This document shows, piece after piece, positions 9,415 through 21,067 of a stretch of 64,000 bases of DNA (position 1 is the stretch's first letter; every line of letters begins with the position of its first letter). A program made the position numbers and the translations under genes. The notes beneath the pieces were generated by a model. That model made no database searches. It was not told the origin of the DNA and saw nothing but the letters and a program-made list of their open reading frames with translations. This DNA comes from Pseudo-nitzschia pungens (lineage: Eukaryota > Bacillariophyta > Bacillariophyceae > Bacillariales > Bacillariaceae). The DNA is taken from the NCBI GenBank assembly GCA_037355855.1, contig CM074762.1, positions 2,108,001-2,172,000 on the forward strand. Direction: 5' to 3'.

Positions 9415-12400
9415 TTACACACATAGTTTCCACAAGCTCTTGTGAACTTTGGGTTCAAAGAGACCTGCCGGCATCGGCTTCGCGCATGTCACGGACTCGA
9501 TAACCCATTGAGAGTCAACGACAGCAATCATGGATGGATTCTTTGACGATGCGGAATGCGTTGAATTCTCCAACGCAGCCTTGAGGTCCTTTTCCAACGC
9601 TTTCGGTAAGCCAATGCCCGAGCCGCCACACAAGACCACAAGTCTGTCAGAGGACGAGGACACCGCATTATTAGCCGGGTCGACCAAGCTCTTTATTCGT
9701 GAAGAGACACCCGAGGGCTTCAAAAGTACTTTCGCACCTCCTGCCTTCAATAAATTGTGCATATTCTTTCGGCTGTCTACCGTGTAGCTTCCGCACAAGA
9801 ACACACAGGTTTTACGGAATGGCTGAGTCGCTGTTTTTGGCTCGGAGTGCAACGCTGCTGCTAGTTTGGCTACGCCGTAGTTCGTTTCCTCGGTAGTCGC
9901 AATTTTGGCATTCTTGGTCGGCATGCTCCGAACGAATCGTTGAGGAAGCACGACCCGTTTTTCCACAAAACAAGATCGCAACCAGTCGGGAGTGACAACG
10001 GGAATACCCGCCAAGGCAGATCGCATGACCTTCAAAGTACGCACGCAGGATCTGATGTTCGCCTTGTCATCACCCGGTTTGGATTCTGCTGGAACGATAC
10101 AGAGCGTGGTCTTTTTGGTTATGGCCTCGGTTGTTTTGATGGTCACATCACCTTCCAAACTCTTGGCGCAGAGCGAATTGAGAATGGCCTTGTCCTCGTC
10201 GTTGAGGTTCGAGCAAGCAACAAGGATCGATTTACTGTCGATGGCTTCTAGAATTCTCTGCCGGTATCTTTCGTTTGCGAGTTCGATGGCATCTGCGTCG
10301 GACACCTCGAGAAGAAAATCGATGGGTGAAACGTTGGGTTCTTGGAACTGGACCTTCGTCGCTCGCTTTTTGCGACCGGAGCTTTTTTGTTCGATCGGTT
10401 TTCCGCTGGGCTTGGGTGCTTCAAAATGCACCTGCTTCTTTGACTTTTTCACCGTTTTGGGAGGGCAACCCGATTCCGCTTTGACCAACAAGACGCTTTC
10501 TGTTTTGATTGCCGGTGGATCGCGAGAACGACTCCTCCTTTTTCTCGTTTTGGGTTCCGTTGCCCGCGGTTGATCCGTGCGATCGGCACCAGAATCCCGC
10601 GAGACGCTCCGGCGTTTCCGTTTCGACTCATTCCCCGAAGCCGCTCCCGTTGTCGACTCCCTCTTGACGGGGGCTTTCTTTCGGTCGCAGCGTTGGTTTT
10701 TCGACGAATTGGTGCTTTCGGCTAGTGCGGCGGTGTTTTGCTTCCTTCGCTTCTTCTTCTTCTTCGGCCCCTTTTGCCCGGGAATGTCGAAGCCTTCTTC
10801 GGCCAGTTGTCTCAGGAGCTCCGCTGGCAACAGCAGCGGTATCGTCCTCCCTGGCGCGTCGTCTCCGCCGAGCTTTTGCTTCCCCGGATGCCCCACCATT
10901 CGGGTCGTCGTCGTCGTCGTCTCCCTGGTCTTCTTTCCGAACTGAACACCGCGTCGATGTTGGACTCTTTCCCGCCGAGAACGTAGGACACGTTGTAGGT
11001 GCCGTCGGGATTGATGGCCGTGACCCGTCCCACTCCCCCTTGCTTGTTGACACCGGGCCACGTTCGGGACTGAACCCTAACGATGGTTCCCGGGGGCCAT
11101 TGCGGTGACGACGACGACGACGACGACGATGATGATGATGACAAATCGCTGGTCTCGTCTCCTTCCTTGCTTTCCGCGACCTCGGACCCGCTGTCGTGGG
11201 TTGTCTCGATGGGTTTCGCCGGCGGTTTCGTGTCGAGGTCACAGGCGTTGGCAGATTCGTTGTTGTCACAGTTGTTCTTGTCGTCGTTCTCCGTGGCAAA
11301 GAGCATCGTTTCGGTGCGCCGAAGGCTTGCCGCCTCGGAAATTTCCGTCTCGGTCGATTCGCGGAGTTCCTCCGTCACCCGCGTCGGCTTGGAAGGATCA
11401 ACGCCCGACGGTCCGTCGGTTCCTCCGGCCCCGGCGCCCGCGGCAGCGAGAGGGTTTCCCGGTTTCCGCGTCGTCGGTTCCGAAGAGAATCTTCGATTTG
11501 GGTCGCTGCCGCCGCCGACCGTTTCCTTTCGGTCCCGCCGGGAGACTCGCTGCCCGGACGATCTCGGACTTGGTCGACGCGTGGAGTTCTTCGGTGACCT
11601 GGGTGAGCTTGGATGGATCGTAGTCGCATTCGTAGTCGCAATCGTCGGTGTTGGTGGTGGTGTTGGGGTTCTCGTTTGTGGCATCGTCGTCGTCGTCGTC
11701 GTCCTCCTCCTCCTCGTTTCGATCCTCTTCCCGGCTGTCGTCCGTTTCCGTCATGGGTATGGTCTTGTCGGAGCTGCAGTCATCATCGTCGTCTCGACCA
11801 TCGTCGTCTCGACCATCATCGTCGTCGTCGCCATCGCCGCCGCCACCGGACAACTCTTTGGATCCGCCGCTGTCCGGGTCGGCGGTCCCCCGACTCGGAG
11901 GACGGAGGGTCCTTCCGACGCGGGCTGCTGCTTCCGTCCCGTCGTTCTTGGTTCCGCGAAGCGGCATTGTCGAGGTGGGTGTCCGGCATCGCGGAGGCCG
12001 CTCGGCTCTCGCGCTCGGGTTCGCATTCCCGCACGCGTTCGGTCGTTAGCGGCAGCGTGTGCGGGGCACCCCGGGAGTCTTCCACCAAACCCGTTGCGCT
12101 TCGGTCCGTTTCGGGAGTCCGTTCTTCCTTCGCAGGAGAGGCCTCGCATTCTCGTTCGCGTTCGTCGCCTTGGCGTTCGTCCTCGTCCTCGTGCTCTTCG
12201 GCCCAATAGGACGTCTCGTGGTCGATCGGGGACAAGGAACTCCGCCTCGAAGGGATCGGCATCGGCGTCGGAGGGGGGAGGGAGACCGAGAGTCGGAATC
12301 GGAACCCGCTCGGCGCTTCCCGCCCTCGCCCGATCGTGCCGGGAAAAGGATTTCCGGATCCCGCGGCGGGCGGACCGGGTTCCGCTGTCGGCCCGGGCGA

Positions 12401-14483
12401 ATCCGGGGAGATCGGGAGAGCCGAACGGACCCCCGAGCGGGTCGTCGCGGCGCTCCGGATCGCGGGGGAGGAACGGCGGGTCCGTCTCGCGGGGGAGGAA
12501 CGGCGGGTCCCTCTCGGAGGAAGGGCCGCTCGCCGCCGGGGGCGGGTTCTCCGGTCCTCGCGCCCCCGAGGACGATTCGCGGGCGTCGCGAGACCGGTCG
12601 TCTCCCTTCGGGGCGGTGGCGAGCCGCCGGGATCCTCTCCGGCGGGGACCGTCCTCCGCGGGGCGTCCCCCTTCGTCGTCGCCGTCGTCGCCGTCCCGAG
12701 CGGTGGGTTCCCGCGCCGCGGATTCGAGGGCGGGGGCCGGACGCGCCAAAGGATCCCCGCCGTCGTTCGGGTCCGCGTCCGCGTCCGCAACCGCGACTTT
12801 TCTCGCGACGGAACCGACCGGGAGCGGACCGGCGTCGGGCGGGACCGGTTTGCGTCCCGCGGGCTCGAGGTCCGGCCCGGGTTGCGGCCCGAAACGTCTC
12901 TCCCGCTTTTCGTTTTCGTTTTCGTCTTGGTCTTCGTTTTCGTCTTGGTCTTCCATCGAGTTTTCGCGCATTTCCCGATCGGCCTCGAGCTGTTCGCGGG
13001 CCTGTTCCTGGACTTCCTGGGTGTTGGGAAGGACGCCCTCGTTGTTGGGCGGCAGCGAAATCGACATCGACGACGACATCGACTCGGTGGGGTCTCGGCG
13101 TGGTTCCGGCTTTCTCGCCGCATCCAGCCGCCGCCGCATCGACTCCGGATCGACCCGTTCGTCCTCGAAGCAGGCCTCGTAGTTGGCGGCCACGACCTGC
13201 TCGTTTTCGTCGACCTGGAGCCCGGAGCAACCCCTCGCGGTCGGCAGGGCCTCGGTGCGATAGGTCGCGGCCACGCAGAGCCGATCGAACCGGGCGGCGT
13301 CCGAGTCGAACCGTTCGTCGTCATCATCATCGTCGTCGTGATCGTAGTCGTCATTCCCGTACCCCAGGTGAACCGTCTGCGTCATGGTCGTGATCTCCGG
13401 CCGGTAGGTTCCCGGCGCCAGCCCAAAGGCCCGGAGCATGCCCTTGTAGGCGCCGGCCAGGTTTTCGAGCTGTTCGAAGGACTCGAGGGACCGGCGGGTG
13501 CAGGGGGCGTTGCACTCGGGGCACTTGCTTGCGCGGGACGCCTTCAGGTAGCCGACGATGCAGTCCTTGCAGTATCCGTGGCGGCACTGGGTCCGGACCG
13601 GATCCTTCACGGTGGAGAGGCAGATGCCGCACCGGACGCTGGTGCCGATGTTGGAGCGGAGCTGCCGGTCCAGGACCTCCCACAGCTGGGACGGGGTCGT
13701 CGCGGTTGGGGTCTCTGTCTCTGTCGTTGCTGCTTTCGTTGCTTTCGTTGTTGCCGATGTTGCCGATGTTGCCATTGCTTTTGCTGCTTTCGTTGTTGCC
13801 ATTGCTTTTGCTGCTTTCGTTGCCGGGATAGAAGAGGGATTCCTGCGAGATGGCAGATCGTTCTTTTGCGGATCGCTCTCGGGCAGGGAATCCCGGGAAG
13901 GCGCAGGCGATGAACTCGTTTGTTTTTTCTCCTCGTTCGCCGTCCCGTCGCCACCGGTGCGACTGTGACCGGTGCGATCGGTGTCCGGAAGAAGACTCCG
14001 GCGGAGCGAGAGATCTCGCGGGGCGTCCGGGGTTTGGTCCGCGTCGAACGTCGTGTCGTTCGCCGTGATGTCCACGGTCGAGGCCGTGGAGGGCGTCGTG
14101 AGCGTGGCCTGGGAGCACGATCCCGCGATTCCCTCGGGGGTCGTTGGGCCCGGGGGACGATCGTGGTTCGAGGGACGATGGTCGTTCGGATGGTTCTTCG
14201 AACGAACACGAGCGCCTCTGCCGTGGTTCTTGCTCGGAGGTTTCGAATGGGATCGGGAATGGCAATTGGAATGGCAATTGGAATCGGGATTGGAATTGGA
14301 ATTGGAACGACCATTGGAATCGGAATTGGGTTTTGGCAATTCGTGCCCGGTTGGCAATGGACTGGAGACTGTGGATGCCTCGGGATTGCCATTGTTATTG
14401 CCATTGCCATTGGCGTCTCTGGCCTCCCTTTTGGATCTCGGAGTGATGGCTCGCATTCCGGCCTTGACGAGAGAGGAAATCAT
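9415..14483 (-). CDS. BRCA1-like protein: RING finger, acidic/charged linker, Tudor-like segment, tandem BRCT (frame changes in linker)
   Basis: Reading leftward, the protein starts at ATG 14483 (MISSLVKAGMRA). A RING finger (about nt 13500-13635) has spacing C-x2-C-x11-C-x-H-x2-C-x2-C-x12-C-x2-C. It is followed by CTRRSLESFEQLENLAGAYK, which resembles the helix after the BRCA1 RING. A very charged linker follows, then PPGTIVRVQSRTWPGVNKQG, a small Tudor/SH3-like barrel candidate (about 10950-11100). Two BRCT repeats end the protein, with marker Trp in TPDWLRSC (about 9990) and DSQWVIES (about 9500). RING plus C-terminal BRCT pair is the BRCA1/BARD1 architecture (E3 ligase, DNA double-strand-break repair). 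The frame moves by one base near 12240, between about 11870 and 11930, near 11460 and near 10940. Each half-frame looks natural on its side, so the parts form one gene. Cause: assembly indels, decay or missed introns. Confidence 0.7.
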
Positions 14484-15406
14484 TGCAATGTTGAATGTTG
14501 TCGGCTGGATTGGAGTGCGGTATGGAGTGTTCTTGTTCTTGTTCTTGTTCTTGTTGTATCGAAGTACACGTACTTCTATTCGATACCGTAACGTGAGTTT
14601 GCGACGGAAAGTACACGCACTGCCCAACGGAGTATTGTTGCAATGCAGAGTCTCGACGCTCGAAAGAGTTGGACGAAGGAATCTGCAATCGATCGATCGA
14701 TCGGGAGTTCTGCGGGCTGTACGGTATAGTAGCTGGTCAATTCCGTCGATGTCAACCGGCACTGCAATGGCGGTATCGATGGCCCACCGGGACAGGAATG
14801 AATGAATCGTTTTACAATCGCACTTCCCGGGTTTCGTTCCCTTGTTGTTTTGCACTTTCGTACAGCACTGTGCAATTCGGCAGTTCGTACAATGGTGGCA
14901 GTTGGATTGGTTGTTGGAATGGTTGTTGGAGGAGGGAAGCGGGGGAGGAAGGAAGGAATCAACGATCAACAACCAAAATACAGTAAAGTTTCCGAAGTAA
15001 GAGAGTTCCCACCGACGATGAGGATCTCGCTGCGAACACCACACTCGTACCGAATTGACGTGGAAAGAACCGCGCTTCACGGCAAAGAAAACGGAAACAA
15101 AAGCAGGTAAAAAAATGGCGCGGATAGCGGCATCCCTGGGACTGTCATTCTTGGGAAAACAATTGAGTCAGTCCCGAATTGTGAGGAAGATTATCCGACA
15201 CCGTTCATAGGATTGGTATGTCATGTATCATATGATTGGTATACCATAGAAATATGTAGAAGGAAGCCTTACTACACAGACAAATAATGTAGATGGGAGA
15301 CGGTTCGATGCGGTAGGAGATGGTAGCATTATTTTTTGGAAGTAGTAGTTCGTTAGTTTGTTAGTTCATTTTAAGTAGTTCATTAGTTCACAGCACTGGT
15401 ACTACT
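14484..15406. other. Intergenic region upstream of the BRCA1-like gene
   Basis: The BRCA1-like frame stays open for 200 codons upstream of 14483, but that stretch has no protein-like pattern, so I treat it as leader. A TTGTTC/CTTGTT hexamer patch lies near 14530-14555 and a GATCGATC patch near 14690-14702. Between 15110 and 15406 I see nothing. Confidence 0.4.
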
Positions 15407-17918
15407 TTATTCACCCAGGAGCCTCGCGACGAGTTCGGACTTTTTGCCAGAAACGGGAAGGCCGGCATCTCGGAGTTTCTCTTTCAGTATCACAACCGTC
15501 AGTTTGCTCAGCTCTTCCTCCGTCAGCGACGAGTCTTCGTCTTCGTCTTCGACCTCGTCCTCGACCGTGATGTCCTCTTCTTCGTCTTCTTCTGTGGCGA
15601 GTTCGGCGTCGTAATCGTCCGCGTCGTCGTCATCTGCTGCGTCGTCGTCGTCATCTGCTGCGTCGTCATCGTCGTCGTCGTCGTCTTCGAAATCGTCCTC
15701 GGTCACCGCGAAATCAAAGCCGTCGTCCCCGGCCGTTCGGTCGTAAGGGACGCTGTGCTGCGCTTGTTCGACGGCCCGGACCCTCCACTCCTTGGTGCGA
15801 TCGTCGATGACCACCCCGAAGCTCTCCTCCAGCTCGTCCCGGATCGCGTCGGCGGCGTCGTAGTCCCGGTCGCGCTTGCGCGCGAATCGCTCCCGGATCT
15901 TCTCGGTCACGAACGCGACGTCCGCTTCGGACAGGCTTCCGGTGGAGGCCCCGTGGTACTCGTCCGTGTCGATCCTCCACTCGCTCGATCGGTCGTCGAT
16001 CCTCACGTCGTACCGGGCCTCCAGGTCGTCGCGGATGGAATCCGCGGCTCCGAACTCGCGGTTCTTCTTGTGGACGTAGCGCTCCATCAGCAGGTCCTCG
16101 ATCTCCCGGAGGGCTTCCTCCGACAGATCGCCGCCGCCCCGCCGGGTGTAGACGCCCCGCGGCTTGCTTCCGCTCCCCGCCTCCTCGAAGGCGCCCCCCA
16201 CGGACCACATCTTCATCTTGTCGTTGATCGAGACGTCGTGGTCCTCCAGGAGGTGCTGGCGGATGTCGTCGGCTTTTCGAAAGTCGCGGTCCCGCTTGGC
16301 CAGATCGCGCTCGTCGATTTGTTCCTGGATGTACGCCTCGTCCCCCGGAGACACCTCCAGCGAGCTCTTCGACCGGATGTAACCGCGGGTGGCAAACTGG
16401 TGGGACAGCTCGCGCCTCTGGTTGTGCTCGGCGCCGAAATCGCCTCCCACGCTCCACATTTTCAGTCTGGTCGGTGGAATGGATGGTTGATTGGATGGAT
16501 GGTGGAATGGTTGAATGGTTCGTTTGATCGAGGGTTCATTCGTTGACGCAATCGCAATCGCAATCGCAATCACAATCACCATCGCATTACAAACAAACAA
16601 ACAAACAAACAAACAAACAAACAAAAAAACACATGGTCAAAGATAGGTCAGGGTTGCGATGGTGGTCACGGAAAATGTGAAACGGGCGACGCCGCGAGTT
16701 TTGGAAATCGGGAATCGAAACAAAATGAGCTTTTCCAGAAGGATAGAAATAACCATTACCCCATGAGCGATGACCAGACCAGAAAGCATCAACTCACCGA
16801 TCGTCAATGAGAACATTGAACTTTACTCTCAACCCTTCTCTGATCGAATCGGCCTTTTCAAAGTCTCTATTGAGCTTGAACCTCAGGCGTTCGGCGACGA
16901 GCTTGTCGACCATTTCTTCGTCGATTCCCTCGACGTCTTGCGAGAAGGAGGATTTTATGTAGGCAACCTCGTAGCTGCTTCGGCTCCCCGCCGTTTTCCC
17001 GGGATTTCCCCTCGGATTGTGGCCCCGTCGTTCCGAAAAATCTCCGTACGGAACACCGTCCCATCTCCACTCCTTGATGCCGTCGTGAACAAAGACGCCC
17101 CGTGCGACGAGGTCCGTTTGGATCGCATCCGCGGTGCCGAAATCCCGCGACAGTTTTGCCGTGAGGCGCTCGGCAATCATTCCGTGGATCTCGCCCTCCG
17201 ACAGACCCGAAGCGTTCGGACCGGCGTCGACCGACATCTCGTAGTCGTGGCCGTTCGGACCAAAGTCTTGCCGGGGTCGTCGGCCACCGCCCTGTCGGTG
17301 CGGGGTGCCGCGTCCCCGACCGCCTCGAAAGTTGCCGCGGCCGCTTCCGGAAACGGAGACGCCGGTTCTCCACGTTCGTTCCCGATCGTCGACACCGACG
17401 TGGTAGTCCTTCATCAGCTGGTCGCGGATGGCGTCGGCGGTGTCGTAATCGCGATCGCGCTTGGCATCCGACCGCTGGCGGATCAGGTCCTCGACGGCGG
17501 CTTCGTCGACGTTCGAATTGTCCCGGGAGGTATCCCGGAAGTATTGCTGGGATCGTCCTCTTCCGCGTCCTCCCCGTCCACCACCGCGGCGGGACGAGTC
17601 GAAATCGCGCCCCCGTCCCTGCCGTCGGCCGCCGCCACCGCCACCTCTGCCTCCGTACGAAAAATCATCGTTGCCGTTGCCGTTGCCGTTGTACGAATCG
17701 TATTTGGAAGGATCGTAGTCGGAGAAAAAATCGTCGTCGTCGTCGTCCCACCCGCTCATGCGGAGATCTGTAGGGTATGCAATATCATAGGTCTGTGCAT
17801 GGTCGCCGCTCCTGGAACAAATACCATTAACAGCGGAAGGGGAGAACGAAAATGCCGACGGCAACGACGATATTGAAACCGTCGAGAAAAGGAATGTAGC
17901 AGCCCCATAAAGCTTCAT
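15407..17918 (-). CDS. Six-repeat CysRS-C-terminal-like protein with RGG region and C-terminal SAP motif, predicted plastid
   Basis: Joining 17918-16798 to 16466-15407 gives 726 residues. The N-terminus MKLYGAATFLFSTVSISSLP followed by SAFSF looks like a signal peptide plus the diatom plastid motif. A Gly/Arg-rich stretch (RGRDFDSSRRGGGRGGRGRG) follows. Then come six units of the form ...I.ERx..K..RDFxxADxIRDxLxxxxxVxIDDRxxxW. This closely resembles the C-terminal helical element of cysteinyl-tRNA synthetase (KDFxxADxIRDxL...GI.LEDTxxGxxW). Three units lie in each exon. After an Asp/Glu tract, the last 35 residues (LTVVILKEKLRDAGLPVSGK) form a SAP motif, usually nucleic-acid binding. RGG and SAP together suggest RNA or DNA binding in the plastid; this is inference. 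The intron cuts inside repeat 3 and splicing restores VLIDDR-LKMWSVGG, parallel to the next repeat, which supports the junction. Confidence 0.75.
16467..16797 (-). other. Intron of the six-repeat gene, containing simple repeats
   Basis: On the minus strand the donor is GTGAGT (from 16797) and the acceptor is ACCAG (to 16467), phase 2. The intron contains an AATCGC-type tract at about 16549-16580 and a CAAA tetranucleotide run at about 16590-16624. Splicing keeps the repeat motif in frame. Confidence 0.82.
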
Positions 17919-19285
17919 GATGATCGGTGTTTGTGTTCTGTTGATGATTGAAAATGGTGCTTTCTGATCGATCCAACCTCCCTGTTCTCAATTATGTGGT
18001 TGTTTCCTCTGACGAAGATATTTTGAAGTGCTCGTACCAAAGAAAAAGTTGTTCATGTTGTTGATTTCGTAAGTTACGAGTACAAGCACTTCCACGAACC
18101 TTCGGCACTCTTACCGGTAAGGTTACCTCGTAAGTACGTATTATGGAGACAAAAATTTTTGGTATCTGACGATGAACGACAGTATCAGTGGTTGATCATG
18201 AATGAATGATGGTGATGGGTTCTCGGATGTCAGTTGAATTCCAAAATGCGGTAGTCCGACTGACCAACGGGACTTAATTAGGGCATTGCTAGGGACTGAA
18301 TCATACTCCCACTTTTTCTTGGCCGTACAAGAAATACGGTAATTACATGCCGCCGTACGGTACTGCTGCTGAACACCACCATCCACAAACCAATCTCATA
18401 GCATGGCAACAACCAAGCTGTATAAATGGATCGACCAAAAAGACATACTGGCGGCTTCCAATAAGCATGAAGGAGTGAGGAACACACCGCAAACCTCAGG
18501 ATTTATTCAATAGGAGGGATAGTAATAGGCAGTGGTTCTCTGAACAGGTTTTCCACCAAGTTTAAAGGTTCTCCTCGTCCCACGTTTACGTCTCGAGGAA
18601 ACAGTAGATCAAGGAAAATTGATTTCAAAAGTATGGCGCGTCTCTCACACTTGGAGAAGAGCCGGCGACTAAAGATATATGAAATAGTACTATCTAGTCT
18701 TTGACGGCTGTCATGGGAGACAACTCTGGTGGGAACTGAATACGGGATTCTGTCATATGTTTAGAGCTCCTGTGGACGCCGTAGTTTATTACTGATTAAG
18801 TGGGTAGCGTTCAATTCTCTATGAAAGAGCTCGTCACTTGATTGGTTCTCTACAACTGTGATGATAACGTGTTGGGACCAAAGCGCCTGAGATGCCGAAT
18901 CAATCATGGGACGAAGTGGTGAAAATGTCAATAATTTTTAGAATATTGATGCTCGCATGAACCTTGAACTAAGTCTGTCTCGTACAAGTGAGGGTAGGAT
19001 TTTTCAAACGCACGATACTATCGAGTAATATTGGAAATCTTTATCGCACCTGCCATTCGCTGTACTCAACAAACTTTGTTTTTCTGTAATTAATAATATA
19101 ATGAAGTCTGGGTTGTGTAGTACTTGAGTTCCCACATCGAGTTATAGATTCAAGTAGAGGCGCAAGGGTCAAAAAAATACATGACAAACAGGAAAAATCA
19201 TGAAACCACCACACCACTTTAACTCTCGTCCTCGAAATTTCTGTTCTTGTTGTTTGACTTTGTTGGTCGCAACGTCGCATCGTCC
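17919..19285. other. Intergenic region, no gene supported
   Basis: This stretch of 1.37 kb is AT-rich and holds one TACCGGTA-containing patch (TTACCGGTAAGGTTACC, about 18111-18127) of a type that recurs in other spacers. Open frames do not exceed about 80 codons and show no motif. Confidence 0.4.
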
Positions 19286-19969
19286 TCAAACCATAGAGAA
19301 CGCTCCCGTGATACCGACACTGCTAACGCCAGGAGATAGGTCGTGCATTTGCACAAATCTACCAACGTGTTGATCCGTGTGCCGGTACGCAGCTTCGTCC
19401 AAAACCAACAACGGTCGTTTTCGCCGGCGCATGAAGTAAAGGCCCAATCCACCAACCGCGAACAAAGACGCCATTCCCGTTGCCATGAAGGCCGACGACG
19501 ATGCATTCGTTGTCGCATTCTGAGTACATGCTTCTTCGTCATTGATCAAGACTCGGATTGTGACGAGTCGCATCAGCCAAGTGTGGTCCGTTACCTGTTC
19601 TGGAACGTCAAATTCTTGATCAATGACATATGTTCCCGCACTTCCGCATTCCGACCCATCGGTAGTTGAAATCAAACGACAAATACTCCCCCCATTTTGT
19701 GCGTACTCGTCGAAGCACACCCCGGTGCTTCGAAGGCAAGGCACGAACGTAACTTGGGCATCTTCAAAAGTCGATGGAGCAGTGACGGTTCCAGTAATCG
19801 CCACCTTTCCATCGTTCGCACAGGATGCACTTATTTTCGATCGTGAAAAGATTCCGGAATTGCAGTTGGTCGTTCCCAACTTGAATCCGGGACATGATGC
19901 AGTCGCCGTTTGGATCAGATACAATGCCAACAGACAACGGAAAAGGATATTTGATAGCATCATGGTCAT
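19286..19969 (-). CDS. Type I single-pass membrane protein, function unknown
   Basis: From ATG 19969 the protein has 227 residues. A signal peptide (MLSNILFRCLLALYLIQTATA) ends at a likely cleavage before SCPGF. The ectodomain of about 120 residues has nine Cys at irregular spacing (for example TTNCNSG, SASCAND, VPCLRST, GVCFDEY, SICRL, SECGS), consistent with disulfides. It contains two N-glycosylation sequons (NATTNASSS) just before the membrane. One transmembrane helix (FMATGMASLFAVGGLGLYFM) is stopped by RRRKR, and a cytoplasmic tail of about 45 residues follows. No family is recognised. The frame remains open upstream to a GTG at 20017, but the ATG places the signal peptide correctly. 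Confidence 0.65.
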   Translation of the reverse strand: MTMMLSNILFRCLLALYLIQTATASCPGFKLGTTNCNSGIFSRSKISASCANDGKVAITGTVTAPSTFEDAQVTFVPCLRSTGVCFDEYAQNGGSICRLISTTDGSECGSAGTYVIDQEFDVPEQVTDHTWLMRLVTIRVLINDEEACTQNATTNASSSAFMATGMASLFAVGGLGLYFMRRRKRPLLVLDEAAYRHTDQHVGRFVQMHDLSPGVSSVGITGAFSMV

Positions 19970-20644
19970 GATCGTTGTAGATGAACTTTGCTTCCGCTTC
20001 AATTCGAATAAAGGCACGACCTTCTCGAACTGAGCCTCAATGATTTTTGTGCCTCTTCAAAACGTGATGGAACGTTTTTCATACCGGTAGGTCTAACGGT
20101 AGGTCTACGTACGATATCGTGACTGAATGGAAAGTTCCTGAAGATAACGAGGACCGATAACAGAATTATCCTCCGGTTAACGAAAAAATAGAAGGGAAAA
20201 CAGAAACGGTTGAAAGTTTCACCCCCGTATTGAATACCACACGTAACTATGGATAATTTTTGGTGGTATTTGTTGCAGTTGTGTCCGTTGTATAGGCCGC
20301 CTGGCGAGCGCACGGCGGTAGTATATTTCTTCGGTCGTTGCATACTTCGAGTAAGGTTACCGTACTTCTACGTGCCACAAAAGTTAAGTCCCATGTGATT
20401 CGTGTGGAAAGCGCGCGCCTTTTCCAGTTGTTCGAACAGTTTGGCAAAATCTTGACTCTCTCATGCTATCCACGAAAGAAAAACGAGCATTATCTTCATC
20501 AACTCAACGAGATGAACCAAAACCAACCTTCCTCCAGGCACATCCTTTCGGAACAATGGATTTGCCGTTCGGATACAATTCTCGCTCGTGAATAGAAGAA
20601 ACCGAAAGATCACCAGAAGTCACGGTCAGATTTTGAGAACTACC
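19970..20644. other. Divergent intergenic region
   Basis: About 675 bp lie between divergent genes and presumably hold both promoters. No convincing open frame or RNA gene is visible. Confidence 0.4.
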
Positions 20645-21067
20645 ATGATGAAATCCAATCTTCTCATTCTCGCACTTTTTCTTCTTTCGATTCAACAGCA
20701 GAATGTCAAAGCTTTCTCTCCAGTGACGAGAAGAGTCTGAGAACACTCTATGCAACAAACATCATCGGGTGGTCCTTCTTCAGATCTAGCCGACGAAATG
20801 ACTCTCTCTCGTCGGGATGTGATGCGAAAGGGAGTTGCGTCGGCAATGCTGTCCCTGTCGACAGCGTCGGTTCTAGTTGCAGTTCCAGATTCTGCTTCGG
20901 GCGACATTTACGATGAACAGGAGAAGGCGCGCAAGCTGGAACAAAAGGAGGATGCGGAGAATGCAAAGAAGCTCGTTCCTGCCGTTCTGTTTGGTGGAAC
21001 CGCTCTATCCGTGCCATTCTTCCTTCCGAATCTCTTGCGTCTTGGGGGAAAAAGTTCTTGTCCCTAG
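20645..21067 (+). CDS. Small thylakoid-lumen/membrane protein with twin-arginine signal, interrupted by an in-frame TGA
   Basis: One reading frame runs from ATG 20645 to 21067 with a single TGA at 20738-20740 (codon 32). Before it, MMKSNLLILALFLLSIQQQ is a signal peptide leading into NVKAFSPVTRRV, the plastid bipartite motif with F after the cleavage site. After it, SRRDVMRKGVASAMLSLSTA is a twin-arginine (Tat) lumen signal ending near DSASG. The mature part is about 55 residues: a charged EQEKARKLEQKED helix and a hydrophobic segment (LVPAVLFGGTALSVPFFLP). The order ER signal, plastid motif, Tat signal is exactly that of diatom lumenal proteins, so both parts surely belong together. No GT-AG intron removes the TGA without breaking the frame. 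The stop may be an assembly error, a polymorphism or real inactivation. The identity of the mature protein is unknown. Confidence 0.6.

Noticed and set aside
11083..13913. Long plus-strand open frames (up to 699 codons) opposite the BRCA1-like gene
   Set aside because: They arise from GC-rich codon bias of the minus-strand gene, are Arg/Ser/Pro-rich and have no domain pattern.
20738..20740. TGA as a selenocysteine codon
   Set aside because: It lies in the cleaved targeting region, where a selenocysteine would serve no purpose, and I could not identify a SECIS structure.
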